A stretch of 64,000 nt of DNA from Ficedula albicollis (Eukaryota; Chordata; Aves; Passeriformes; Muscicapidae): assembly GCF_000247815.1 (NCBI RefSeq), contig NC_021685.1:17895972-17959971 (forward strand), given 5' to 3'. Under the pieces are notes generated by a model that saw only the letters and a program-made list of their open reading frames with translations, did not search any database and had not been told where the DNA came from. Shown piece after piece: positions 40,315 to 52,870 of the stretch; position 1 is the first letter of the stretch, and every line of letters starts with the position of its first letter. The position numbers and the translations under genes were made by a program.

Positions 40315-42484
40315 CCAGGCTGGAGTGGGCAGGGCTGAGCCCCAAGGTTCTCAGCAGCACGTGGCAAATGACACCGTGGTGACTTCACCTCCAAACTATG
40401 AGGACTTGGAAGCAATGTCATTTTCTTTCATGCATCTTTTATCTGAGAGCTGGCATGTTGTGTTGTGCATAGAAATTGAGAAGATGACTTGGGGCTCTCT
40501 TCTGTCGTCACTTCTATGGTGTGTAACTCAATATTTTGTTTATTTATGGGAACATTCTTTTCTGCAGCTCCACATAGATTGTGCGAGTGTGAGGGAGGCG
40601 TGAGGAAGGAGAGGGCTGGCCCTCTGAACCCCAGAGTGAGAGCACCGAACAAACAGAACCTGGCACCCAGGCTGCAGCTGACTGAAAGCATCTTTCAGTT
40701 GTGCATTGAAGCCAAGGAATCCCTGGCCTCACCTCTCCCAGCCTGCCCTCGGCATGAGCCAGCTCGCCAGAGAGTGGGGCCATAGGAAAATAAACTCTGT
40801 GTGCATGAGGAGCTCTGATCTGTCAGCCCAGAAGCCAACAGCCATTAAAGTGTCTCCTCTCTGATGATTACAACACATCTCCCTCCTGTCCCCTCTTGGC
40901 TTTAAGTGGTCCTCTGTAAAAACAAGAGAAGTTGTCCAAGTGTCTGGGTGGGTACAAAAGGTAAAACCCATCATTTTTGCCCTCCATTTGTACACCACAT
41001 GCATCTGAGAGCAGCCCAGAGCTCCGTGACTGCAGCATTTGTGATGCTTGGATTATCCTGCTGGGACGTGTTCTTTCCCCTGTCTCTCTCTGGGTGCGTT
41101 CCTGTCACCAGGACGAGCTCTGCACGGAACGTTTTGGGGAAGGAAGGTGTAGTTACGGGTGCCAGATCATTCCAGGTGGTTAGATTGTATTTCTAGGCAA
41201 AAGGCTGGGCTGGTTGATGCTCTTTGAGTGTCTCAGCTGGACCAGCAGTGACAGAGGCACTCAGCAATTCCTGCCTTCTTTCTGTCACTGCTTGCAATGT
41301 TGGAGGATTCCCACATAACCTCAGGGGGATGAAATGCTTTGGCTTGGTGCAAAGCCTGATACAGGCAAGTCACAAAATCTTGAGCTGAGAAAGGAATATT
41401 GACTCCACAAAGAAATAAAATTTTTTGTTTAATAAAAACTTTGCCTAGAATTTCCTTGTCTGACAGAAGCTTAGGGAATTTGATGTGACGGAGTCAAAAC
41501 CATCAAGAAAAGCAGGACATGGACAGAACAAGGACAAAGGGTCCCTTCCTAGTGTCAGTCTCGGTCAACCTGCCCATGCTGCTACCTTTACTCAGAGGGA
41601 ACTATCACGGGCCATCAGTCACCAGAAATACACTGTCAAACCCACAGCAATGTTTTATGAGAAACAAGCTTTCATTTCTAAGCAGCCCACTCCTATAAAC
41701 CTGGAGGTGGGATCAGTGCAGACAAGCCCCACGAAGGCCCCATGACCAGGGCAGGGCAGTGGGTGCGCCGCAGGGGACAGAGCTGTCGGACCCCAAAAGG
41801 ATGTGGATGCCCAAGGCTTGGAGGCGCAGGCTTGGCACAACCTCAGGTACCCAGATTTCCTCTCCTGGCAGCCCTGGGGACAAAGAAAATCAGCTGAGAT
41901 CCCCCCCGAGTCTGCATTCCTTGCTTTATCCCAGTCCTGGCTTGTTCCCCTTACAGAGCCTGCACGGGGCAAGACAGCACAGGTGAAACATCCTAATCAG
42001 AGCAGAGGAAGAGTTGCAGTGGTGAGATCATTGCCCTTCTGGGAAAGAATCCAGGAGAGGCAGGGACACGAGGGCTCTCTGCAGGGAGCTGCTGGTCCCA
42101 GCCCCGGGAGCTCCTGCTGGCTCTCCCCCAAAGGGAAGCTCCCCCAGCTCCCTCAGGGCCAAGGCGCATCCTGGAAAAAGCTGATGGTTGGGGTTCTCCC
42201 CTTCTCCCCCACTCCATGATTTTCAGAGCAGAAAAGAATTCCTATTCTTATTTTTGTGGGGGAGCAGCTGGGAGCAGATTGGGAACGGTTGCAAAAATAT
42301 CCTCTTGGGGGTCTGGGCACACAAAGCATCTGGGAGCCTGACAGACACAGCCACACCTGGGGAGCTGTCTCAGATCAGCCACAGCACTCATCAAAACTCT
42401 GTGATAAAGAGCAGTGCTGGGCTTCCCCAGCTAATTTGTCTGCTGCTGGCTGTTTACTCAGGAATCCGCTCTCAAACCCTATGT
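40315..42484. other. Single-copy non-coding sequence
   Basis: No gene recognised. Several 70-140-codon frames (for example 41803-42219 plus) lack any recognised domain and overlap frames on the other strand. AT-rich islands near 41400. Confidence 0.45.
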
Positions 42485-42810
42485 GGTGACACGTAATTGA
42501 CTGAAGAACCAGAATGTAACCAGAAGATGAATCGGGAGGAATTATTTTCCAAACCCACCACTTAGCTGCAAGGCAGTGGCAATCCGCAGTGGCCCTTTTC
42601 ATCTGCTTATCTTCATTAAGGCATTAGGGCTCCTCTGCTCTGCCAGGCTCCTCCCAACCCACATTCATAAGCAGCCTCACTATTTTTTCCTCATTTTTGT
42701 TATTGAAAAAATATGTTTTTCCACTGCTATGTTAATTTCTTAATAGAGATAGTAAATAATTAATTAATGCTCGTCAATAAAAGTGCCCATAATCCTTATG
42801 CTGTCCATGT
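42485..42810. promoter_or_regulatory. Possible conserved non-coding element
   Basis: A single-copy block with CACGTAATTGACTG, CTTATCTTCATTAAGGC, an AATTAATTAATGC homeodomain-type cluster near 42757-42770, and CATAATCC (a PITX/OTX-type core in reverse) near 42788. Inference from motif density; conservation not tested. Confidence 0.25.
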
Positions 42811-45529
42811 GGTAGGAAGGGGTGGCAATTTTAGCTGGTCCTAAGCTCATCTTAGCAGAGCAGCACTGTTTTCAATGAAGTTCCACTGAAACCCTTCCTC
42901 CTGGCTGCACTGTCCAGAGGCACTGAGCACCTTCCCTGCAGTGAGAATTGCTGGGAGCTGGCTCTGCCTGCCAGTCTGGGAATTACCAGGTGCTGGGCCA
43001 TCACTGGTACCAGGCTCTCTTTGGGGAAAAGGACACAACCTTCACGCTCCAGAAGCAATTTTCTCAGCTCTTGGCATTTTTTCTGGTAGCCAGAAGAATA
43101 TGAAAATAATGATCTTTAGCACAGGTAAAGGTGGGCAATGTGGATGTTATTTTTTTTTCCTCTTAGATGGAGAATATGTGGAAAATTTACATCTTAAATC
43201 ACAAATTATTCTGAAAATGCATATGTTGACTTAGTTGTATTTAAAGCAGGCTGGTTCAGCTTAACTCTGTATCTAAGTTGAGACTTTTAAATTATCTTCA
43301 CGTAGTGCCTGTCACTGTTTTTGTCCTGGGTATATTATTATGGGTGACTCACCAACACCACAAGCAGTGTCAAAGCCAAATATAATTTATTTTTAAATCA
43401 TGAATCCATTTTCTTTACCTTGAATTGCCTTGCTATTTCCTCACTTGTTCTCTGGCCTGCTCCCGAGTGCCTCACAGGCCAGCTGCATGTGTGTTGTCTG
43501 CCAGAGATATCTTCTCTCCTACCAGAGTCAAGAAAACACATTTGAATTTATTCCCTGTTCACATCACCACTTGAATTCTGCTGTGAGTCCATTCCAAACA
43601 GTTATCAGTAAATCCATGCAAAACTCTGGGGGAAAAAAGGAGATGTTTTGAATCCAGAATTAATATTAATGTCCAATTGTACTCTTATGATAAATATAGC
43701 ATCACACCCAAAATAGTTGATGGAGGCTCAATTGCTGTGATTCATCCACTCCTAGAAGCTGTATTTCTATTCAGTTTCTGCAGGCCTGGCTCAGATTTTG
43801 TATCAAAATTCAGTCAGCATTTCACTGTTAGCGTGTCCCCTCTCCTGACAGTATGACATTTTTGTCAGGAAAGGGAATGGGAGTAGAAAATTCTGTGGAG
43901 CTGAAAGACTCTTGGTTTCCCTAAGCTGCTCAGAGAAGAATTTACCATTTGCCAACCACTAAACCCCGTTTGCTTCTCTGCTGCCACCTGCCTTTATTGC
44001 TCCAGGCCTCCTACAAGACTGTGACACTGGGACAGCCACTTCATTGTGCCTTATTCTGACCCCAAACCGTGCACTGAACAACTGTGCTCTTCATTCAGCC
44101 CTTGTTTTTAATGAGACCGAGAGCATCCAGCTCTCCTGTGCTGGAGCATTCTGGATGCTGGAGACACAGCACTTCTCTGCAGGTCTTGTTCTGTTCTACG
44201 GTCTTTAAACTTTGTTTTAAGCTGTGTAGCACCTTTGGTTCCTTAATTTAAATCCCCCCACTGCTGCCTTGCTGAGTCTGGAGGGCAGGTGTAAAGAAGC
44301 CCCCAGGGTGTGAATTCCCCCTCCTTTCCAGAGCTACACTCCAAGTCTGAGTGCGAGCCCCTCAGGGCTCAGCCTTGCTGCCACAGCATGTCCAGCACAT
44401 GCACGTCCTGTCCAGCCTGCGTGGGCATTCCTGCTGTCCCTTGCCAGGATGGGCACTGCAGAGCAATGGTGGCAGCAGGGCAGGGGCAGGAGGGGCAGGA
44501 GCAGCCCAGTCAGGGGTGCTCTCTCTGAGCTGCACACCGTGGCTTCAGAAGCTCTCTCCAGCAATTCCTCTTGGAAAATACCACTTCAAACCACTCTCCT
44601 GAATTCCTTAGGGATGCTGCTAAAATTGCTGAGTAGTTACCACTCATCTGCATCCACTACTGAGAACTTCAACAAACTGTGGGATAGTTTTCCTCCCAGC
44701 TAGAGGGTGCAGAGGATTCCCAGGCATATTGCATCTCCTCTTCTGTAGGAATACAGACACTGACCCACGTTTGTGCAAAGCTGTCTGTTTAAACCAGGTC
44801 CGAGAGGACTCTGGGACACGCAGGAAAAAATAAACTTTTCTGAATGATGCTAAAAGGACAAATCCCAGGCTCGTCTTTCTGCTGGATCCATTTGGCCCTG
44901 TCTTGCTGCATGGCCACCCTGGTTTTGCTTTCTTGCCAGCCGCCAAAGGGAAGGAGGGACCTGCAGGAGAGGGACGGGCTGCCCAGAGCTTCCCCTCCCA
45001 GCAGGGCCATTGAGGGGCAGCAGAGCCCACCGGCAGCAGGAGTGCATGGTTCTGGCCTTTACAATTCTGCAGCAATTCGCTGGGGTCCTGAGCTCGGATT
45101 CCCACTCCTGGGGAATCACCAGGCTCTCACAGATGCTTGGGCAGCCAGGAGTTTCTGCTCTCCTGCGTGGATGGATCCTACAGAAGCACTAGCTCGTTTT
45201 AGTTCTCAGAACGTGCGCTGTTATTATTTGTGGTGCTTAAAGGGCTGAAGGATCAAGGTTCTTGTAAACCTGGCTGCTTCTGCCAGTCTGGCAGGGAAGG
45301 AATTGTCATTTTCAGACAATACAGGAACCCACCAGCTCCTTTCCACAGCTTCTCTGGCTTCACACTGAGCATCAAAGCTGAGGGAGAGGTGGCAGAATGT
45401 GTCAGGTGTGGGGTGCCACGGTGACATTTCCAGCTGGAACTGCCTCATATTCCTGACATTGTTTTCCTAGGAGTTGGTGGTTGTGTAATTCATTCCTTCT
45501 TCTTCCTTGCTGGTTATTATGGTCTCTGT
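42811..45529. other. Single-copy non-coding sequence
   Basis: No gene recognised. AT-rich from 43130 to 43750, GC-rich from 44280 to 45130. The 153-codon minus frame at 44644-45105 and the 134-codon plus frame at 44844-45248 overlap each other and show no domain. Confidence 0.45.
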
Positions 45530-45700
45530 TCTGTGTTTATAATGACGTGTGTTTACTAATAGTGTGGTGGCATTCACTGCCAAGCTGCTTCTGCTAACAA
45601 TAAAACAAGGGAAAAGTGATATTTATGAAGGCTCGGGGGCTGGCCGGGCTGCAGAGCTTGATTTTTATTGTAGCTGACTGCAAACTCCTCAGACACGAGA
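45530..45700. promoter_or_regulatory. Possible conserved non-coding element
   Basis: Contains ACGTGTGTTTACTAATAG (forkhead-like GTTTAC), AACAATAAAACAAGG and GATTTTTATTGTAGC (HOX/CDX-like TTTATTG). Single-copy and compositionally distinct from flanks. Inference only. Confidence 0.2.
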
Positions 45701-46633
45701 ATCTGTCTCTCATTGTGGAGAGATGGTTTTCATTTCAATCTGGGTTCCATTATTGGGGTTTGGTTTGCATTCTGTAAGGTTGGCCATGTGCAGATTCACA
45801 CAAACAAATGTGGAATTTACGTCTGTAGCTTTCACTTGTGGGATTTAAACCTCCACCTATTTGAAATGTCTCTGGAAGGGGATGAGAGGAACTACAATGT
45901 TCCTCTTTCTAATGGAAGGATGTGTTGTGTAGCAACAAGCAGGCCAATAAAAATAGTTAGGATGAATTTCCACCCTCTCCTGAGCCACCAGGGCACGAGA
46001 GAGCGGTGTCAGGGAAGGAACCACAGCAGATGTCACTTGCCTCTTGCTGACTGTGTCCTGTGGCTGGGCAAAGGGACCTGTCCAAGGCTGTCATCAGCCC
46101 AACACGTTTCTCCAGCACCAGCTACTGCTTGGAGACACCTTCCTGCCATCTGCTGAGCTTTTCAGCCTCAGGCTGTTTCATCTTTGGAGAGCCTTTGCAG
46201 TGGTTCCCAAGCAATACAAGAGAAATTCCCCGAAAAGTTCTTGGTTTCTGGGAGCAAACCAATCCCACTTAAGCAGAGATTTTGGGATACTGGAATCCGA
46301 GCTGTGCACGAGAATGTGGGGCTGGGGGCTTCTTTCGGAGCAGTGTTTTCGTGACGAGCTGCGTGTCTGGGGCAGCTGAACTCCCCTGGAGGAGCCTGCT
46401 GCGCCAGGGAGGGGAGCTGGCACCCTCTGCTCCCAGCCAGGCTGTCCCAGCAGCAGCAGCAGGGACAGAGGAGCTCTGCTGAGCCCAAAGGGTCTCTCTC
46501 ATTCTGCCTTTCCACAAGTGGGGCTCACTTGTCCTCGGGAGACTCCAGGTCTGGTTCTCCAGTGCTGATGCAGAGCTTGGTTCATAGCCAGACTCAAACC
46601 TACAGCTCCCATTCGCCTCTCAGATAGTACTAA
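45701..46633. other. Single-copy non-coding sequence
   Basis: No gene recognised. The 147-codon frame at 45713-46156 has no domain that I know. Confidence 0.45.
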
Positions 46634-46735
46634 TAATGGCTCCTTCTCTGTTTGTTTTTTTTTTCTTCAAATTACACAAAACATAATGGCTCCTTCTCTG
46701 TTTGTTTTTTTTTTTTCTTCAATTTACACAAAAAC
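46634..46735. repeat. 50-bp two-copy tandem duplication with T run
   Basis: TAATGGCTCCTTCTCTGTTT then a T run of 10-12 then CTTCAA and TTACACAAAA occurs at 46634-46683 and 46684-46735. The T run is longer in the second copy. Confidence 0.88.
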
Positions 46736-48112
46736 AGGAGTTGTGTAATTCCTGTCTTCAGCTTTTTGGTTTCCCCTGTAATTCAAAATACTCATAGAAC
46801 ATATGGTGACTTGACATTTTACTGACCAAACACTAAAGGAAGGGGGCAGCCTAGAAAAGTCTCTTTTTCTCTGGAGGAAAACATATTTTCATTAAAATTT
46901 GTGATAACAGGGTTTCAGGTCTCTTGCTTCAATGTCTGCTGTCCCATGTCAGACATGAGCTGTGTCTGTATCTCATCCTACCAGTTTATCCACATAAGTG
47001 AAGTGTATGAAACCAATTTTTTTCATGCTGAAAGTTATGCCAATTACATTTGATTCAGTTATGAGTTTGTTACCCTGTGTCTCTCATCCTCGGGGGGAAG
47101 AGGAGGTGGTATTTTAGGAGCTGGTTGTCCTGCAATGCAACAGTGCTACCAGTGCATCTCATACCCAGAAAAGTTTTAACAACTTAATGAATTTAAGCTG
47201 ACTCCTGAGAACTTGACTGTGCAACTCTATAGTCTCCAGCCCAAGTTCTATTAGAGGAACATGTAAACATCATCCATCTGATTTGTCCTTTTCCAGCCCT
47301 ACATTTTCTCAATTACATGGGTGCACAATATGTGCTCTGCTTTCAGTTCCCACACAGTTTCCATAGAGCCCCACTTCATAACCACGTGGAATAAGTGAAA
47401 TATGGAGTATGTCTGTGTTTGGAAAGTTTCCTGGTTTTCTTACCTGGATTCACAGCTTATATACACATATAGGATAGTTGACGTATTAAAGTAAAACAAA
47501 ATGAACATGAAAACCTTTCTTTTTAGGGAAGAAAATCCTGACTCAGCCCCAGAATAGATGAAACTTATGGTTTGTGAAAGGCAGAAAAATGAGTGTCAGA
47601 ATTGGTTCAGAGGTGGCAGCAGCCCTGGATTTTGAATGTTCACCCTGGTGAATGGTTCTTCCCACAGTTACACAGAACCAATCACAGCTTTGGCTGTCAC
47701 TTGTGCTCAGACTTGAGGGAGAACTCTGCTGGAGAGGGATGGATGTTTTTGCAGTGTTACAGACAGTTCTGCTTATGGTCCTGAATTTTGCTTCTCAAAA
47801 AAGAGCTTTATATTTTTCCTGAATGGAAAGTATTTTTAACATTAACATTAAAGTGCTGTGTGCAGGATCTAAGTCCTTTGGTGACAGTGGAGGGAGGTGT
47901 TGGCACACAGGGACCCTGACACTTTGCTTGTTCCTGTTGTATAAACTGATCCAAGTATGGGCTGCTTTCAACAGCTGCACCCACCATGTCCCCCAGAACT
48001 GTCCCTTAGGTGTGCTCATCCCCTCTGGGTTTGCCTGAATGTTGGATTCAGAGATAAGACAAAAGGAAATGGCCCTGCAATGAAGCAGAGAGGATTTACC
48101 CTGGATATATGG
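46736..48112. other. Single-copy AT-rich non-coding sequence
   Basis: No gene or repeat recognised. Confidence 0.5.
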
Positions 48113-48287
48113 AATGAATTCCTCCCTGGCAGGGTGGGCAGGGCTGGCACAGGTGCCCAGAGCAGCTGTGGCTGCCCCTGCATCCCTGGCAGTGCCCAGG
48201 CCAGGCTGGACACTGGGCTTGGAGCAGCCTGGGACATGATGTTCTGTGTCCCTTCCACCCCAAACCATTCTGGGGTTCCGTGGGTCT
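48113..48287 (+). mobile_element. CR1 LINE 3' tail, plus strand
   Basis: CCCTGGCAGGGTGGGCAGGG, AGCAGCTGTGGCTGCCCC, CCAGGCTGGACACTGGGC, then CCTTCCACCCCAAACCATTC. This is the standard order of the CR1 3' tail. The GTGTCCCTGCC segment is diverged and the terminal ATTCTATG repeats are eroded. Confidence 0.88.
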
Positions 48288-50118
48288 GTGTTTTGAGCCA
48301 TTAGAGGAGAGGTTTTTTCCAAGTGGGGGGTCACACCTGCCCGCATCCCCTGCCTGTCCCCTCCTGCTGCATGAGCCCCTTGCTGTGAAGCCTTTGCTGT
48401 GCACGGCCACCAGAGCTGCTCCCGGGCTGGGCTCAGCCCTTCTGGGCTGTGGCATCTCCTGCTGGCAGCCAGAGGAGGCTGAAGGAGGGGAAGGATCCTG
48501 CAGAGAGCTCTGCAACAGAGCCACGGAGCAGAGAGTTCACACAAGGGACTGGATTTGTGCTTGGGAAAAATGGAAACCTTAGCTTGCTGCTAGTAATTTA
48601 TCACACCCACACTGTGCTCTTACTGCAGGACTTCATAAATAATATTTCATTTCAGGTTTCCAAGGATTGAGTAAGGAATTTTAAGGACCAGACTGAAGGA
48701 AGCATGTTCTTATCATCACTGTCTTTGATTTAGTGCTCTGTGTAAACTGGTGGGAGGTGGTGGGTTCAGGGACTATTCATAAATACAGCACATTGAACTG
48801 GGCTGTGTTTAAACCCCCAGATTTTTTTAGTGTTTTGGCTCCAACACCTTGGGACACTCTGAGGGTTCAGTTTTCAGGAACCCAGGTAACACTTCAGCAT
48901 GAGAATGTAACTTGAAGTCAGATCTCTGCTGATAGAAATTCTTGTGGTGGCAGTGATTTACCTCAGTGGGTAGTCTGGGTACTGGGGAGTAACTGGCAGC
49001 AGCTACAACTCCTGAGCTTTCCTAAAGTGATGGGGGAGAGCTGCAGCTGGAAGAGGGGAGGCAATTCAGGTGGAGCTGGGGGGGCCGTGGGCTGAGGATT
49101 TGTGTCAAACCCACCTTCCAGGTTTTCCATTGTGCAGCATTTTTGGCTGCAGGAACTATCAGGGTAACTCCAGCTGCTGAGGAACTTCATCCAAGGTACT
49201 CTGTAAAACTCTTCAGGTCTTGCTGTCACAGGAGTTTTTCATTCCCACAGCTGATCAGGGGCGGAGCTTTTTTCCTGAGCATCCTCAGGAGCAGCCTGGA
49301 AACAAGGACTGGGTCCAGGCTCAGATGGGGAGGGTCACCTACAGAACCCAGAGCAGTGCTGCTCACCTCCTCTGCACTCCCTGCTGGGCTGGTCAGACCC
49401 CTCTTACAGCCCAGGGACCTGCCTGCCAATGCTGTGGGAGCACACGTGAACCCCTGTGTGTCTCACTGGGAATTACTTTTCTGGCAGGATTCACACCATG
49501 CAGGAATTCTGCATATGTTGGTTACTTGTGATTAATGCAAATGAGGGCTCCTTGCTCCCAGGCTGGATAAAGCATAATTGTTATAACGAGGAGAACTGGG
49601 AGAAGGCACTGGGGAAAAAGTAGACTTCCCTAGACTGTCTTCCCTAGAGGGATCCAGGAAAATTAGACTAATTACAGAAGGTGTGTTGGCTGGAGAAAAG
49701 CCTAACATAAAACCTGTGGGTTTTGCTTTCACCCAATGTAATTGCAGGCATGTACATGGCTGTGCTGGGAGAGCTGAGGATGAATTCTGTCTGCATTGTT
49801 TGTCTCTGTGTCACAGGCTGGCAGCAGCTTTGCTGCAACCTGCTGTTGCCTCTCATGCTGCATTTTTTGTGTGAACATTCATGCATTAAACTCAAATATG
49901 TTTTTAATGAGTATCTGAGTGAACATAAAATAAAATCCACCAGCAACATAAGCACAATCTAAATGAATTTGCAAATTACCAAAAGGAGGGGGAGGGGGAG
50001 AAATCAATGTTTGCAGTTCTTGCCATGGCTGTCAGATGTTCATTTTGGTGACATATGTGAAATGTGGTGGCAATCTGCACCTGAATGCATCCAAATCAGC
50101 AGGGGAGCCTGGCTGAGT
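48288..50118. other. Single-copy non-coding sequence
   Basis: No gene recognised. Short frames only. A small G-rich stretch (GGAGGGGGAGGGGGAG) lies near 49985-50000. Confidence 0.5.
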
Positions 50119-50779
50119 GCCACGGGCTGCACGTCTGTGTGCCAGCCTGGGGTCACATCTGTGTCACAGCCTGGGGCACATCTGTGTGCCAGCCCTGGAG
50201 CACATCTGTGTCACAGCTGGGGTCACATCTGTGTGCCAGCCCTGGGGCACATCTGTGTCACAGCCTGGGGGCACATCTGTGTCACAGCCTGGGGTCACAT
50301 CTGTGTGCCAGACCTGGAGCACATCTGTGTCACAGCTGGGGTCACATCTGTGTGCCAGCCCTGGGGCACATCTGTGTCACAGCCTGGGGGCACATCTGTG
50401 TCACAGCCTGGGGTCACATCTGTGTGCCAGACCTGGAGCACATCTGTGTCACAGCTGGGGTCACATCTGTGTGCCAGCCCTGGGGCACATCTGTGTCACA
50501 GCCTGGGGGCACATCTGTGTCACAGCCTGGGGTCACATCTGTGTGCCAGACCTGGAGCACATCTGTGTCACAGCTGGGGTCACATCTGTGTGCCAGCCCT
50601 GGGGCACATCTGTGTCACAGCCTGGGGGCACATCTGTGTCACAGCCTGGGGTCACATCTGTGTGCCAGACCTGGAGCACATCTGTGTCACAGCTGGGGTC
50701 ACATCTGTGTGCCAGCCCTGGGGCACATCTGTGTCACAGCCTGGGGGCACATCTGTGTCACAGCCTGGGGCCGGGGCAC
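50119..50779. repeat. 24-bp minisatellite with a 119-bp higher-order unit
   Basis: Monomers of about 24 bp (GGCACATCTGTGTCACAGCC, TCACATCTGTGTGCCAGCCC). A five-monomer unit of 119 bp recurs: the marker GCCAGACCTGGAGC lies near 50309, 50428, 50547 and 50666. Copies look identical. It ends with a small GGGGCCGGGG disruption near 50767-50777. Long plus-strand frames are repeat artefacts. Confidence 0.93.
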
Positions 50780-51436
<657 letters not shown>

Positions 51437-52799
51437 CACAGGGTCACTGGTGTCCCTCTGCCAGCCTCTGGGGTACCTGGGCCACCATCACTGCAGCACT
51501 GCAGGTTTTTTCCTAGGAACCTCCTGCCCGCCTGGAGCTCTGGCAGCACAGGACCGTTTGTGTGACCCTGAGCAAGTTGGCATTTTTAAGGGCACCACCA
51601 ACTCTCAATTTTCATCAATTCATCAATTCATTCATCAATTCAGCATTTTAAAAATTTCCTTTTTAAAAATATCTTTTTACTCGGCTACGTGCAGTTTGTT
51701 ACTGGTTCTCCTTCCAAGGGACTAGCAGAAGAAAATCCCTGCAATTTCTGGGATTTGGTGCTGCTCAGCAGAGCAGTCTGGGTGCAGCTCCACTCAGAGT
51801 TTGTTCTAAGAACCGTTTGGCAGCTCTGGCTGTGACTTTCAGGAAGCAGGTCCCACGGGCTCTGCAGACAGTTCCCAGCCCAGAGTTACAGCCTCGGGTC
51901 TCTCCTGCCAAGCTCCTGAACCTCTCTGTTCCTCTTCCTCGCTGTAGTTGTGAGACCAACAATCAGTATTTGTACTTCTAGCAGAGCCTCCCACCCCAGC
52001 CAAAGCGAGGATTCCCTTCTGCTGGTGGCTGGGAAGGCCTGGTGCTCAGCCCAGAGCCTCCTCAGAGGGGCTGTGTGCAGGGGCAGCATTCCCACACCCA
52101 CACTGACCCTTCCAGAAGTTACAGGTGGGAAGAGTCACCACGTTACCTCCAAAACACTTCAAAACTTACAGAGCTCTGCCCTGGAGAAGGTCATTCTTGT
52201 TTATGGATTTCTCTCAAATTAAATTTCCTCTGCCATTTTCACAGCTAAATATTACCATGATAGGCACAAACATGGAAAAAGGAGGTGTTCTCTTGTCTTG
52301 AAAAATTCTGACTTGTGTGTTCACGGGGAAAGCCAAGCCAGCCTAGAAATGTGCTTCCTCTCTGCCTTGTCAAAATATTCCTGGAGGAGGCAGAGTCACA
52401 GCTGCTTCCCTTGCGTCTAAAAAAGAGCTGGCATTCCCTTGGCAGGCAAACAGAGGTTGGTGGCTTCCACAGAAACCCAGGAATCAAATCAGGGTGGGGA
52501 TTAGGGTTGCTTCAAATGCACTATAAAATAATCTTAACTCTGGGGCCCAATAAGCTGAAATGAGGGATGGTTGAGGTGGAATTATGGTTATGATGAAAAT
52601 TTGTTTTCATGCAGGGGGTGCTTGTTGAAGAACTTGCTATAATTATGAGGGGGAGTAATCAGCGGGGAGGAAGAGATTTGGTCGATGCAGAACCTACCGG
52701 GAGTGGGCAGAGGAGTTTTGGGATAATGGAAAAGATCTCCTTCTTTTGGAGGCTTGCCAGGCCTGAAACAAGTCCTTGGGTAGTGCATCCTACGGGCTT
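51437..52799. other. Single-copy non-coding sequence
   Basis: No gene recognised. A short TCATCAATTCATCAATTCAT repeat lies at 51610-51643. The rest is ordinary. Confidence 0.5.
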
Positions 52800-52870
52800 G
52801 GGATGGGGACTCCAACACCTCCCCGGGCAGCCACTTCCAAAGGCTGAGCACCCTTTCCGTGAAGAAAGGG
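52800..52870 (-). mobile_element. CR1 LINE fragment, minus strand
   Basis: CACCTCCCCGGGCAGCCACT, TCCAAAGGCTGAGCACCC and TTTCCGTGAAGAAA match in order the internal part of the CR1 tail read backwards. Short and truncated at both ends. Confidence 0.75.
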
